This document shows, one piece after another, positions 50,501 through 59,635 of a stretch of 64,000 nt of DNA. Within the stretch, counting starts at the first letter, position 1. Each line of letters begins with the position of its first letter. The notes beneath the pieces are model-generated. The model saw only the letters and a list, made by a program, of their open reading frames with translations, had not been told where the DNA came from and made no database searches. The stretch covers positions 930,001 through 994,000 of the forward strand of contig JBLWXV010000001.1 of NCBI GenBank assembly GCA_048267245.1. The letters run 5' to 3'. A program made the translations under genes and the position numbers. The DNA is from JBLWXV01 sp048267245 (GTDB taxonomy: Bacteria > Bdellovibrionota > Bacteriovoracia > Bacteriovoracales > Bacteriovoracaceae).

Positions 50501-51352
50501 ATGTCTGAAATTAAGACTATTGGTGTAATTGGCGCCGGCCAGATGGGACGTGGGATTGCCCAGGTTGCTGCGCAAACTGGTTTTGAAGTTCTGATGATGG
50601 ACGCCAAAGCAGAGGCCCTCGATCACGGACTGGGATTTATCAAAGCGCAACTCGATAAGGGAGTGGCCAAGGGAAAGTGGAGTGAGGCGGATGCGACTTC
50701 TTCGCTTGCTCGCTTGAAGGGCGCCACGAAGTTGGAAGATCTCTCTCAGTGCGATCTTATCATTGAAGCAGCTACTGAAAATAAGAATATTAAATTTGAA
50801 ATTTTTAAGAAGCTCGATGAAGTGGCCAAGCCGGCAGCGATTCTGGCCACCAACACTTCTTCTATTTCAATTACAGAGATTGCCGCCGTCACTAAGAGAC
50901 CAGCTCAAGTGGCCGGGATGCACTTCATGAATCCTGTTCCAGTGATGAAGCTTGTCGAGGGGATTCGCGGTCTTGAAACCAGTGATGAAGTCTTTAGCGC
51001 TGTGGAAGCTGCCGCCGTTAAGATGGGCAAGACTTTCATTAAGGTAAATGACGTAGCTGGCTTTGCCATCAACCGCATTCTCATGCCAATGATTAACGAA
51101 GCCGTCTATACACTCTACGAAGGTGTGGCAAGTGTGGAAGACATCGATATCGGTATGAAGCTAGGTTGCAATCAGCCAATGGGTCCACTCGAACTTGCTG
51201 ACTTCATTGGTCTTGATACTTGCTTGGCCATCATGGAAGTACTTCACGAAGGACTCGGAGATACGAAGTATCGCCCATGTCCACTGCTTCGCAAGTACGT
51301 CCTCGCTGGGCGCTATGGCCGCAAGTCAGGGCGCGGATTCTATCAATACTAA
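50501..51352 (+). CDS. hbd: 3-hydroxybutyryl-CoA dehydrogenase
   Basis: The 283-residue NAD-dependent enzyme interconverts 3-hydroxybutyryl-CoA and acetoacetyl-CoA. Features: Rossmann loop GAGQMGRGIA, ATNTSSISI, and GMHFMNPVPVMKLVE with catalytic His. Start ATG 50501 has AGAGGGGG upstream; the frame opens to 50429 but lacks family similarity. The acyl-CoA dehydrogenase gene follows after 20 bases. Confidence 0.95.
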   Translation: MSEIKTIGVIGAGQMGRGIAQVAAQTGFEVLMMDAKAEALDHGLGFIKAQLDKGVAKGKWSEADATSSLARLKGATKLEDLSQCDLIIEAATENKNIKFEIFKKLDEVAKPAAILATNTSSISITEIAAVTKRPAQVAGMHFMNPVPVMKLVEGIRGLETSDEVFSAVEAAAVKMGKTFIKVNDVAGFAINRILMPMINEAVYTLYEGVASVEDIDIGMKLGCNQPMGPLELADFIGLDTCLAIMEVLHEGLGDTKYRPCPLLRKYVLAGRYGRKSGRGFYQY

Positions 51353-51372
51353 GACTAAAGGGGAGAAAAATA

Positions 51373-52512
51373 ATGAACTGGGAAACTGAATACAAAGAAA
51401 TTAGAGAACTCGCGGCGCGCTTTTCTGATAGCGAGCTCGCGCCTATCGCTTCTGATATTGATCACAACGGTAAAATTCCTGAGAGTGTAGTGACTAAACT
51501 TGTTGAAAACGGCTTCATGGGAATTTTTATTCCCGAAGAATTCGGCGGCGCTGGCATGGACTACGCCTCGTATTCAATCATCGTTGAAGAACTCTCGCGC
51601 GGTTGCGCCTCAACTGGCGTTCTCGTCTCTGCCCACAGCTCACTTTGTACTTGGCCAATTCTTGAATTTGGTTCAAGTGAACAAAAGGCCGAATTTCTTC
51701 CACGCCTAGCCGCTGGTGAGATCGGTTGTTTCTGTCTCTCTGAACCTGGAGCTGGTTCAGATGCGGGCTCACTCACAACCATGGCCACAGACCTAGGAGA
51801 TGAGTGGGAGTTAAACGGTGTAAAGAATTGGATCACCAACGGCAAAGAGGCTAAAATTGCCATCGTCTTTGCGAAGACTAAAAAGACTGACGACTATAGA
51901 GGTATCAGTGCCTTTATTGTAGACACGAGCGCACCGGGCTTTAATGTGATGAAGGCCGAAGACAAGCTTGGAATTAAGGGCTCATCGACGACCCAAATTC
52001 AACTCGATAAAGTTCGCATCCCCAAGGCCAATCTTTTGGGCCCCGCTGAAAAGGGATTTAAAGTGGCCATGGCCACGCTCGATGGCGGGCGCATTGGAAT
52101 CGCGGCCCAGGCTCTTGGAATTGCCGAAGCGGCCTTTCGCTACGCTCGTCGCTACTCAACAGAACGCGTTCAGTTTGGAGCGCCTCTTTCAAACCTTCAA
52201 GCAATTCAATTTATGCTTGCAGATATGAGTACAAAAATTGACGCATCTAGACTTCTGATTCTTGATTCGTCAACTAAGAAAGATCGTAAAGAAAATTACA
52301 CGAAGCGCTCGGCTCAGGCTAAGCTCTTTGCAGCTGAATCGGCGATGTGGATTACGACTAAAGCAATCCAGATCTGCGGTGGCAATGGCTATACAAGGGA
52401 ATATCCCCTTGAGCGCCACTTCCGCGACGCTAAGATTACTGAAATTTACGAGGGAACCTCAGAGATTCAGCGCGTTGTGATCGCTGCCCAGGAATTAAAA
52501 GAAGAAGCCTAA
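51373..52512 (+). CDS. Short-chain acyl-CoA dehydrogenase
   Basis: The 379-residue FAD enzyme oxidises acyl-CoA to enoyl-CoA. Seen are CLSEPGAGSDAGS, VKNWITNG, and the C-terminal ITEIYEGTSEIQRVVIA with the catalytic Glu in the family position. Start ATG 51373 has GGGAG 8 bases upstream; the longer frame from 51220 is within hbd and unlikely. It shares an operon with hbd, forming part of a butyrate-type pathway with the thiolase at 55 kb. Confidence 0.93.
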   Translation: MNWETEYKEIRELAARFSDSELAPIASDIDHNGKIPESVVTKLVENGFMGIFIPEEFGGAGMDYASYSIIVEELSRGCASTGVLVSAHSSLCTWPILEFGSSEQKAEFLPRLAAGEIGCFCLSEPGAGSDAGSLTTMATDLGDEWELNGVKNWITNGKEAKIAIVFAKTKKTDDYRGISAFIVDTSAPGFNVMKAEDKLGIKGSSTTQIQLDKVRIPKANLLGPAEKGFKVAMATLDGGRIGIAAQALGIAEAAFRYARRYSTERVQFGAPLSNLQAIQFMLADMSTKIDASRLLILDSSTKKDRKENYTKRSAQAKLFAAESAMWITTKAIQICGGNGYTREYPLERHFRDAKITEIYEGTSEIQRVVIAAQELKEEA

Positions 52513-52609
52513 GATTGCAGGCTTAGTGTAAAAGTGATAGCTGTGGAAGGATAACCTTTCCACACACATGGGGTATCCCTTGTTAAAGAAACTGTTGGAG
52601 AAAGTCGGT

Positions 52610-53785
52610 ATGGCCAAAAAGAAGACAGCAGCAAAAGCTGCTAAAAAGACGTCGGCCAAAAAGGCGTCAAAAACGACTACGGCTAAGAAGACGGCAGCTA
52701 AAAAAACTGCCAAGAAAACTGCTAAAAAAGTAGCTAAAAAAACTACTAAGCAGCCGGCTAAAAAAGTCGAAAAGAAAGTCACTAAGAAAGTAGCAAAAAA
52801 GACCGTCAGTACTGTAAAGAAGGCGGCCAGCGCAGCGGCTAAAAAAGTGACAAAGAAAGCTCCAGCAAAAGCCAGTAAAAAAACAACATCCGCTGCCAAG
52901 CCAGTGGCCAAAAAAGCCGCGACTAAAAAAGCGGAAGTAGCAAAGACTCCTGCCAAAAAAGCAGCGCCTAAGAAGACGGCCAAGCCAGTTGCTAAGAAAG
53001 CTCAGGGCAAAGCCAATTCAAAAAAAGCAGCCGATCAAATCGATCTTGAACTCGATGAAATCGAAGACGAGCTCGAAGAGGAAGAAGTAAAAACTTCCAA
53101 GAAAGGCAAAGGCGCTAAAGTCGCTAAGACTGCTAAGAAAGGTAAGGGCAAGGCAGACGTTGAAGAGGAAATCGACTTCGAAGCTGCTGAAACCAGCTAT
53201 GCAACTGAAGAAGATGACGACGACGATTCTGATCTAGAAGAATACGTAAAGAAGACGACTCCTAAGACGAGTCGCTATGTTGACGAAGAAGATTTCGATG
53301 ATGTTCCTTTCCCAAAGAAAGCGATCACAGAAGATCTCAAAGAGGCCATGACAGAAGAAGTTGTGACTCTAAGTGAAGACTTCGCACTCGAAGATATCTT
53401 CTCGGCCATCAGAAGCTTAGACTTCTTTCAAGCTGAGTCAGATGAGTGTCTTGAAACTGGGTGTGACAACCCGGCCACGACAGCTTCTTTTTGTCGCTAC
53501 CACTACATCAAGAGTTGGAAAGAAATTAAGAAGAAGGAAACTATCCTTCGCGAAGGAAAACTCCAAAGTTATATCCAAGACCTTGTGAGTAAGTACCCAG
53601 CTAAGAATATTGAACTTATTCTAAATGACCTAACTGATCAGAAGTCTTTCTACGCAGTTCTTAGAGAACTCAATATTGATATTGATGATGATGAGAGCTA
53701 CGACGATCCAGATGAGAATGGTGATGACGATCAAGACATCGCCTTTGAGACAAAAGAACTTTCGAAAGGCTCTTTTGACGAATAA
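52610..53785 (+). CDS. Histone H1-like protein with acidic linker and C-terminal Cys/His domain
   Basis: The product of 391 residues (ATG 52610, GGAG 9 bases upstream; an alternative ATG at 52568 is in frame) has three parts. Residues about 1-145 are KKTAAKK/KKTAKK repeats like eukaryotic H1 tails and bacterial Hc1/AlgP proteins. Residues about 145-260 are Glu/Asp/Lys-rich. The C terminus carries CLETGCDNPATTASFCRYHY, a possible zinc-binding set, then a helical segment ending in an acidic tail. The first part should bind DNA. No family covers all three. A perfect terminator follows. Confidence 0.75.
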   Translation: MAKKKTAAKAAKKTSAKKASKTTTAKKTAAKKTAKKTAKKVAKKTTKQPAKKVEKKVTKKVAKKTVSTVKKAASAAAKKVTKKAPAKASKKTTSAAKPVAKKAATKKAEVAKTPAKKAAPKKTAKPVAKKAQGKANSKKAADQIDLELDEIEDELEEEEVKTSKKGKGAKVAKTAKKGKGKADVEEEIDFEAAETSYATEEDDDDDSDLEEYVKKTTPKTSRYVDEEDFDDVPFPKKAITEDLKEAMTEEVVTLSEDFALEDIFSAIRSLDFFQAESDECLETGCDNPATTASFCRYHYIKSWKEIKKKETILREGKLQSYIQDLVSKYPAKNIELILNDLTDQKSFYAVLRELNIDIDDDESYDDPDENGDDDQDIAFETKELSKGSFDE

Positions 53786-53816
53786 AAAAAACCCGCTCTA
53801 GAGCGGGTTTTTTTTT
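53784..53816. terminator. Bidirectional terminator between convergent genes
   Basis: CCCGCTCTAGAGCGGG is a perfect palindrome flanked by A8 and T9. It serves the H1-like gene on the plus strand and the 104-residue gene on the minus strand. Confidence 0.92.
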
Positions 53817-53823
53817 GCCTAAT

Positions 53824-54138
53824 TTATTCGCAAGTCGTTCCAACTTCCTTAAAGAATGTGGGAGTTTTCACAAATTCCGTTACACATGTGTAGAGAACTT
53901 GTGACGAATAACCCTTCATCACCTTAGTTTCTACAGCAATCCCATCAGCATTGGCCGGGTCCACGAATTTGTGACCAGTAATTGTAATGAAGCCATCGTC
54001 TTGGAAGAGTCCAAGTTCAAACTCAACACTTTCATTTGTCACAGTGTAAATTTCTTTCATTCTTCCGGCCTCAGCACTGCGAGTGATAAAGGTCAGGAAG
54101 ATTGTCGCGGCAGCAATACGTGCAATGGTAGCAAGCAT
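53824..54138 (-). CDS. Small exported protein
   Basis: The 104-residue product has a signal peptide (ending near RSAEA) and two cysteines in the C-terminal half (LYTCVT and GTTCE). It is beta-rich. No family recognised. It is a single gene with a terminator just past its stop. Confidence 0.65.
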   Translation of the reverse strand: MLATIARIAAATIFLTFITRSAEAGRMKEIYTVTNESVEFELGLFQDDGFITITGHKFVDPANADGIAVETKVMKGYSSQVLYTCVTEFVKTPTFFKEVGTTCE

Positions 54139-54241
54139 GGTAATTCCTCTAGGTTGGTAGTTTGCGGCATTTTTAGGCCGCAGAACTCAAGGTGTCAAAG
54201 GCTGGGGGGGAGTGTGTAAAAAGGGAAGTTGCTGCGCGTAA

Positions 54242-54682
54242 TTAGTGTTCGCGCAGCAGTTTTGTCGCCTCGAGGCTCAGGGCCACATTCTCTCTAGTCA
54301 CCATATAGTGAAAGGCAGTGTCTTTAATTTTGGCCTCAGTCCACAGCGCGAGGTACTCGAGATTTTCAAGATCAGAAAAAGCGTGGTCAAAGAAGCCACC
54401 CACAGAATCCACGAGGGTATCGAGCATTTTCTTGGGGTCGCCTTTTTCGGCGAGCTCAGCACTGGCCATATAAGTAATGGCGCCGGAGCTCTGATCTTCA
54501 GGGTTAACCAGAGAGACCATCAAAACAACTTCAGTTGGGTAGGTGAGTCCATAGACTTGGAGAGTGAAGTTGTGATCGATAAGCTCTTGGCCATAGAGTG
54601 AGCGCAGGAGTGAATTCACATCTGTGCACCAGTCGTCGGGAAGAAAAATTGGCTCGGCTTCAGTTTCGATTCTTGAATACAT
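54242..54682 (-). CDS. Hypothetical soluble protein
   Basis: The 146-residue product has no signal peptide, starts MYSRIETEAEPIFLPDDW, and has a Glu/Asp-rich helix with a GAITYMASAELAEKG segment. I do not recognise it. The start ATG 54682 has GAGGTGATCC-type upstream sequence. It is divergent from the thiolase gene. Confidence 0.6.
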   Translation of the reverse strand: MYSRIETEAEPIFLPDDWCTDVNSLLRSLYGQELIDHNFTLQVYGLTYPTEVVLMVSLVNPEDQSSGAITYMASAELAEKGDPKKMLDTLVDSVGGFFDHAFSDLENLEYLALWTEAKIKDTAFHYMVTRENVALSLEATKLLREH

Positions 54683-54826
54683 GGATCACCTCGTTTGGAT
54701 GGGCAACATAGCAAAACTAAGTCCGTTGGTCCATCACTTGGGGACTTTGGGCCGGTGCAAAACGTTAAAAGTGACGAATCCAGGGGAGCGTGGTTTAATC
54801 GGTTCGCAAATATTCGAGGAGGAATT

Positions 54827-55987
54827 ATGTCCGTTTATATTCTTAGTGGTGCCCGCACTCCAAGTGGCACATTTATGGGACCCCTTTCATCTGTACCAGC
54901 TCCAAAGCTTGGAGCTGTGGCCATCGAGGCCGCGCTTAAGCGCGCTGAGGTGGATAAAAATAAAGTCGACGAAGTTTTGATGGGCAACGTGGTTCAGGCC
55001 GGTGTTGGTCAGGCCCCTGCTCGTCAGGCCACAATTTTTGCTGGTCTTCCAGAATCAGTTCCGGCCACAACTGTGAACAAGGTTTGCGGCTCAGGTCTTA
55101 AGACAATTCTCATGGGCGCGCAGGCGATTAAGGCCGGGGACGCTAGTCTCGTGGTTGCCGGTGGGATGGAGAATATGTCTCTTGCTCCACACCTTCTGCC
55201 TTCAGGTCGCACTGGTATTAAATTTGGTGCCGGTGAAATCAAAGATGCCATGCAATGGGATGGTCTTTGGGATGTGTACTCTAACCGCGCGATGGGAAAT
55301 TGTGCTGAAGAGTGCGCTAAGAAATATGAATTCTCTCGCGAAGAACAAGATAATTTTTCAATTGAATCTTTTAAGCGCGCTCAAAAGGCGATTGAAGAGG
55401 GTGCCTTCGCAAGCGAGATCGCGGCCGTCACAGTTCCTGGCCGCAAGGGTGATGTGATTGTTGATAAAGATGATGGTCCCTTTAAGGCCGACTTCTCAAA
55501 GATCCCAACTCTTAGACCCGCGTTTGAAAAGGATGGGACAATTACAGCAGCTAACGCTTCAACTATTAACGACGGTGCCGCCGCAGTTGTGCTGGGGGGG
55601 GAAGAGTATAAGGACCGCGCGAAGTTTAAAATTTTAGGCTACGCCGCCAACGCCCACAACCCAACTTGGTTTACGACGGCCCCAATTGAAGCCATGAAGA
55701 AATCACTTGAAAAGTCAGGTCTTAAAGTTGATCAAATCGATCTCTTTGAAATCAATGAAGCTTTTGCCGTGGTCCCCATGGCCGCCATAAAAGAGTTAAA
55801 CTTAGATTATAGTAAAGTGAACGTTTTTGGTGGTGGTGTATCACTTGGTCACCCTATCGGATGTTCTGGGACTCGTATCGTCGTTACACTTATGAATGCA
55901 ATGGAGCGCAAGAAGGCCAAGTACGGAATGGCAGCGATCTGCATTGGTGGTGGCGAGGCCCTAAGCTTAGTTATCGAGCGCCTGTAA
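54827..55987 (+). CDS. Acetyl-CoA acetyltransferase (thiolase)
   Basis: The 386-residue enzyme condenses two acetyl-CoA or cleaves 3-ketoacyl-CoA. Seen are the nucleophile Cys87 in NKVCGSGLK, GHPIGCSGTR, and the C-terminal CIGGGEA. Start ATG 54827 has AGGAGGAATT directly upstream, a strong ribosome-binding site; a longer frame from 54695 is not supported. With hbd and the acyl-CoA dehydrogenase it makes a short-chain acyl-CoA set. Confidence 0.95.
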   Translation: MSVYILSGARTPSGTFMGPLSSVPAPKLGAVAIEAALKRAEVDKNKVDEVLMGNVVQAGVGQAPARQATIFAGLPESVPATTVNKVCGSGLKTILMGAQAIKAGDASLVVAGGMENMSLAPHLLPSGRTGIKFGAGEIKDAMQWDGLWDVYSNRAMGNCAEECAKKYEFSREEQDNFSIESFKRAQKAIEEGAFASEIAAVTVPGRKGDVIVDKDDGPFKADFSKIPTLRPAFEKDGTITAANASTINDGAAAVVLGGEEYKDRAKFKILGYAANAHNPTWFTTAPIEAMKKSLEKSGLKVDQIDLFEINEAFAVVPMAAIKELNLDYSKVNVFGGGVSLGHPIGCSGTRIVVTLMNAMERKKAKYGMAAICIGGGEALSLVIERL

Positions 55988-56022
55988 ATCTTCTGGTGCT
56001 CACTTGAGTTGCGGAGGAAGCA

Positions 56023-57105
56023 ATGGCGGGAGCGCCGGCAAAGAAAGCACCAGCGGCAGCAGCATCAACGGGAAAAAAATCGGGGATGCGCACCTTTAAG
56101 CAGGGGGAGACTATCTTTAAAAAAGATGACCCTGCTGATTCTCTCTATATTATTCAAAAAGGTCAGATTCGCCTCTTCCTTCCCAAGGGAAGAGGCTTTG
56201 TTGAACTCGCTATTCTTCGCACCGGCGAAGTGATTGGTGAGATGGGCTACTTCGATGAAAAGGCCACGCGCCGCTCGTGTTCTGCCGAGGCTTTAACAGG
56301 CGTTGAGGTAATTGAAATTTCCTACAATGCTTTTGCTAAAACCATGGCGGGACTCAATCCTTGGTTTAAAACGATCATCAACACGCTGGCAGATCGCTTG
56401 CGCAAAACGAATGATAAAGTTCGCCAACTAGAAAATAATAGTGTGGGCCTCTCAAGCGGAGACAAAGTCGGAAGCTACGTCTTTTTAAATAATGCTGAAA
56501 TCTTAAAACTGCTCTCGCTCACATACCTCTCTTTTAAAACTCACGGTGAGAAAAAAGAAGATGGTAAGTGGCAGATGCATCAGAATAAGCTTCGCTTCTA
56601 CATGGTCGATCTCTTTAATATAAATGAAGTGAAACTCGAAGAGTATATGCATCTCTTAGAGCAAGATAAGTATATTGAAATTGCTCTCGATGAAGACAAC
56701 GCGCCAAAGATTCTCAAATGTTCAAATATCGAAATCTTTAGGCAAGTGATGGTCTTCATTAACACGCAGAGAATGCTCGAAGATAGTAAGAAGATTCGAA
56801 TCTCTGTTAAGTGTGAGCGCTTCCTTAAGCGAATTCTCGATCAATTTGCGGCCAAGGGCGTGCAAGAAGATCGCGCGGTCTGCGACATCTCTTCTATCCT
56901 AGATGATTTTGTTCAAAAGAATATTCCCATTTGCGATGAGGATCTTCGCGATGCCATTACGGCAAATCTCTGCGACGACATTGTTGTGGGAGAAGCCAAT
57001 CAGCTCACCTGCAATGTGGAACTGGCCAAACTCAAGCAGGTCTATCCCTCACTTCGATTTACCAACTCTATTGCTAGATTGAACGAAGCGAAGGCGACTA
57101 AGTAG
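56023..57105 (+). CDS. Cyclic nucleotide-binding domain protein
   Basis: The 360-residue product has a cNMP-binding domain (about residues 30-145) with RTGEVIGEMGYFDEKATRRSCSAEAL, the phosphate cassette with Arg in the expected position. There is no CRP-type helix-turn-helix right behind it; instead about 200 residues of mixed helices follow, possibly winged-helix-like (LRFYMVDLFNINEVKLEEYM). Start ATG 56023 has GGAGGAAGCA upstream. It begins 35 bases after the thiolase gene and may be co-transcribed. Confidence 0.83.
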   Translation: MAGAPAKKAPAAAASTGKKSGMRTFKQGETIFKKDDPADSLYIIQKGQIRLFLPKGRGFVELAILRTGEVIGEMGYFDEKATRRSCSAEALTGVEVIEISYNAFAKTMAGLNPWFKTIINTLADRLRKTNDKVRQLENNSVGLSSGDKVGSYVFLNNAEILKLLSLTYLSFKTHGEKKEDGKWQMHQNKLRFYMVDLFNINEVKLEEYMHLLEQDKYIEIALDEDNAPKILKCSNIEIFRQVMVFINTQRMLEDSKKIRISVKCERFLKRILDQFAAKGVQEDRAVCDISSILDDFVQKNIPICDEDLRDAITANLCDDIVVGEANQLTCNVELAKLKQVYPSLRFTNSIARLNEAKATK

Positions 57106-57107
57106 GA

Positions 57108-58661
57108 TTAGTTAGAAAGTTGCTGAGCTTGGATTAGGATTGTCGACTTATTAGAGTAGACGTAAGATCCGTTTAGTTTGATGTAGTGGCCAGAGCGTGA
57201 GTCATACTTGCCACCAGGCTTCTGAGCGTAATTACCTGGCCCCACAATTTCAATGTAGTGACCATTTTGCTTTCCACTCACAAGTGTCCAGCCGTTAGTT
57301 GCGCTCTTAGGGACTTTTTGGCTATTGATGTAGACCTCGATGGTCGATTCAATCGGAGTGTTTGGAGTCACGAAGGCAAAGCCATAGTGGTTGGCCTTGG
57401 CCTGTGATTCTACTTTCAAACAGCTTGGGTAAGTGATTTTCGCTTCCCCAAAAAGCTCGATCAGGTGTCCAGTGAAAGGTTCGCCACCAGAGGGTAGGAA
57501 GCGAGTATTTTCAAAGGTATTACCATGGTAGTACCAACCAGAAATTTGGCTGCCATTATAAGTGTCGTTCTTACCAGTATTGTCGCGAATGATATTGTTA
57601 ACCTGAGCGCTTGAGAGACGATTTAGAACTTCACCACTATTTTTTGTGGCCACAATTGTAGAGTCGTCGAGATCAAAGTCGCTATTGGCCACTGGCCAGT
57701 AGTTATAGACGTGCTTGATTGTGACGTCTTGGATAATTTCATTAATCGCATCAAAGACTGAAAGGGGGTTGGTTGTACAGAGGTTGACGACATCCACGTA
57801 CTGCTTGCCCGACTGATCAGTTGGAAGATCAATCCCATTGGTATAGGGCTGAGAGTAGATGCGTGAAGAGACTTGCTTATAGACATCACCAACATAGTAG
57901 GCGCCAAGATCTGATGTACACGAGCTTGAGTTGTTGGGAACGACGATTGAGAGAAAGCGCATCATGCGCGAATTGAGGACGTAGCTAGAGCTACATCCAC
58001 TCGCGCCTGAATTTCCTCTAATACAGAGGAGTTCATTTACTTTTGAATTAACATAGTCGGTTTGCCACGAGGCTGGCGGATACTGCTGTCCTTGTCTCCA
58101 AGAGTTGTCATCACCATTTGAAATCACCGTCACAATCGTGAAGGCGCTCTTTCTAAAGATTCCGTTACTCTGATTGGCCTTAAGAAGGTCCACGGCCCTA
58201 CTCACACCATTTTCGTAGCTACCTGAGACCGCTGGAAAGGACATATAAGTTGAAGCGTAGTCCTTAGGAAAAACAGTGACACTACTATTAACTGAGAGAT
58301 CACCAACGTCGTAGGCGGCCACTCTCAAATTGGTATTTGTCGCCTGGCCACTTTGTAGGAGTAGTGGGGCGAGCGCGATGTGATAATCAAAGCGCGCAGA
58401 AACCTGACTAATAATGTTGTTCAAGCTCTGTTTCATACTGTCAGAGATATAGTTTGTGGATGTTGAGTTATCCACGAGTACGAGAATATCCACTGGTGGG
58501 CGGATGAGCGTAGAGTTTGAGCAGCTAAAGGCAGAGTTCGTTCCAACGTTTGGCGCAGTAGTCGACGTCGAATTCTTCGGAACCGAGAAGACTTCCTTGC
58601 CACAACTCGCGAGTCCCAGCAGGAGAAAGAGCGTTAGAATGGATTTGAGTGCCTTATTCAT
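57108..58661 (-). CDS. von Willebrand factor A-domain lipoprotein
   Basis: The 517-residue product has a lipobox (LASC, Cys20) and a vWA domain with MIDAS motif DNSTS (64-68), followed by about 250 residues of Ser/Thr/Asn-rich beta sequence with several cysteines. vWA domains bind ligands through a metal ion, often in adhesion. It is an outer-surface or periplasmic adhesin candidate. It is convergent with the cNMP gene and 188 bases from the PilZ operon. Confidence 0.82.
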   Translation of the reverse strand: MNKALKSILTLFLLLGLASCGKEVFSVPKNSTSTTAPNVGTNSAFSCSNSTLIRPPVDILVLVDNSTSTNYISDSMKQSLNNIISQVSARFDYHIALAPLLLQSGQATNTNLRVAAYDVGDLSVNSSVTVFPKDYASTYMSFPAVSGSYENGVSRAVDLLKANQSNGIFRKSAFTIVTVISNGDDNSWRQGQQYPPASWQTDYVNSKVNELLCIRGNSGASGCSSSYVLNSRMMRFLSIVVPNNSSSCTSDLGAYYVGDVYKQVSSRIYSQPYTNGIDLPTDQSGKQYVDVVNLCTTNPLSVFDAINEIIQDVTIKHVYNYWPVANSDFDLDDSTIVATKNSGEVLNRLSSAQVNNIIRDNTGKNDTYNGSQISGWYYHGNTFENTRFLPSGGEPFTGHLIELFGEAKITYPSCLKVESQAKANHYGFAFVTPNTPIESTIEVYINSQKVPKSATNGWTLVSGKQNGHYIEIVGPGNYAQKPGGKYDSRSGHYIKLNGSYVYSNKSTILIQAQQLSN

Positions 58662-58849
58662 GACTCACCTTAAGTTAAAACTTATAGGTCTTATCGGGCA
58701 AAGGACCAAAATCTTTAGAATAACTGAGTAAAGTAGTTTAAAGGAGAGGCCCCCTCGGCAAAATATTCATGGCAGAACTCAACATTTTCAAAGGGTTAAA
58801 ATAATAGTGCCCAAATATTTTTAGCCTAAGTACTTATGAAGGAGTGGAC

Positions 58850-59635
58850 ATGACAAGTTGGTATTACGTTCAAGGAAGTGAGCGTGTGGGACCGGTAGAG
58901 CAGAGTGATCTCAAAGCATTGGTTCTCCAAGGTGTCCTTGGAAGTGATTCATATGTCTGGCGCAAGGGATTTGAAAATTGGCAGCGCATGAGCGAAGTCG
59001 ATGAACTTGAAAATCTTCTGGGTGGGGGAGCGCAAGCTAGTGTTGCTGAAATTCCCGCTATGGACTCTGGGGCGGCTAGTTTTAATTGGGAAAACATTGA
59101 TCAGAATAAGCGCATGTTCATGATTCGCATTGGGCTTGATCGCGGCTGTGATGAAGTTGAGTATGGGCCATACGCTCTGTCTGAGCTCAAGCGCGCTTAT
59201 GATGAAAAGCGAATTAATGGAAAAACTTTTATCTTCTCTCCTGGCATGGCCGACTGGATGTTCTTAGCTGATGTGCCAATTTATGAAACTCTCTTTGAAG
59301 ATATGCCGCCGGTGATTGATGAGATTGATCGCCGCAAAACTCCCCGTCGTCCCTTTGTGGCGAGAATGCTCTTTCACAATAATTCAGATCTCTTTGAAGG
59401 CACTTGCCGCGATATCTCTCTTGGTGGACTACAAGTTCTCTCAAGCAATTTGCCGGTGAGAATGGGCGAGAAAGTGACATTGAATGTACACCCCGATAAT
59501 AGTGGACACAGCTTCACTGCTAGTGGGACAGTGGTTCGTATTCTTGAGGGCAATCAAGGATTTAGTCTTCGCTTTGAAGGTCTAAGCGATGACGCCAACT
59601 CTGCAATCAATTCATATATCAACGGGGATAGATAG
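58850..59635 (+). CDS. GYF_2-GYF_2-PilZ protein
   Basis: The 261-residue product has two GYF_2-like units (residues 2-55 with WYYVQGSERVGPV and 88-150 with YGPYALSELKRAYDE) and a C-terminal PilZ domain (161-255). The PilZ c-di-GMP-binding pieces are visible as R162xxxR166 (RRKTPRR) and DISLGG (188-193). It should sense c-di-GMP and bind protein partners. Start ATG 58850 has AAGGAG 5 bases upstream; GTG 58844 lies inside that. It is the first gene of an operon. Confidence 0.85.
   Translation: MTSWYYVQGSERVGPVEQSDLKALVLQGVLGSDSYVWRKGFENWQRMSEVDELENLLGGGAQASVAEIPAMDSGAASFNWENIDQNKRMFMIRIGLDRGCDEVEYGPYALSELKRAYDEKRINGKTFIFSPGMADWMFLADVPIYETLFEDMPPVIDEIDRRKTPRRPFVARMLFHNNSDLFEGTCRDISLGGLQVLSSNLPVRMGEKVTLNVHPDNSGHSFTASGTVVRILEGNQGFSLRFEGLSDDANSAINSYINGDR

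Noticed and set aside
51220..51372. Longer reading of the acyl-CoA dehydrogenase inside hbd
   Set aside because: The internal ATG 51373 has a good ribosome-binding site and matches the family start.
52495..52983. 162-residue minus-strand hydrophobic Ala/Phe/Leu ORF
   Set aside because: It is the antisense of the Lys/Ala repeats of the H1-like gene; composition artefact.
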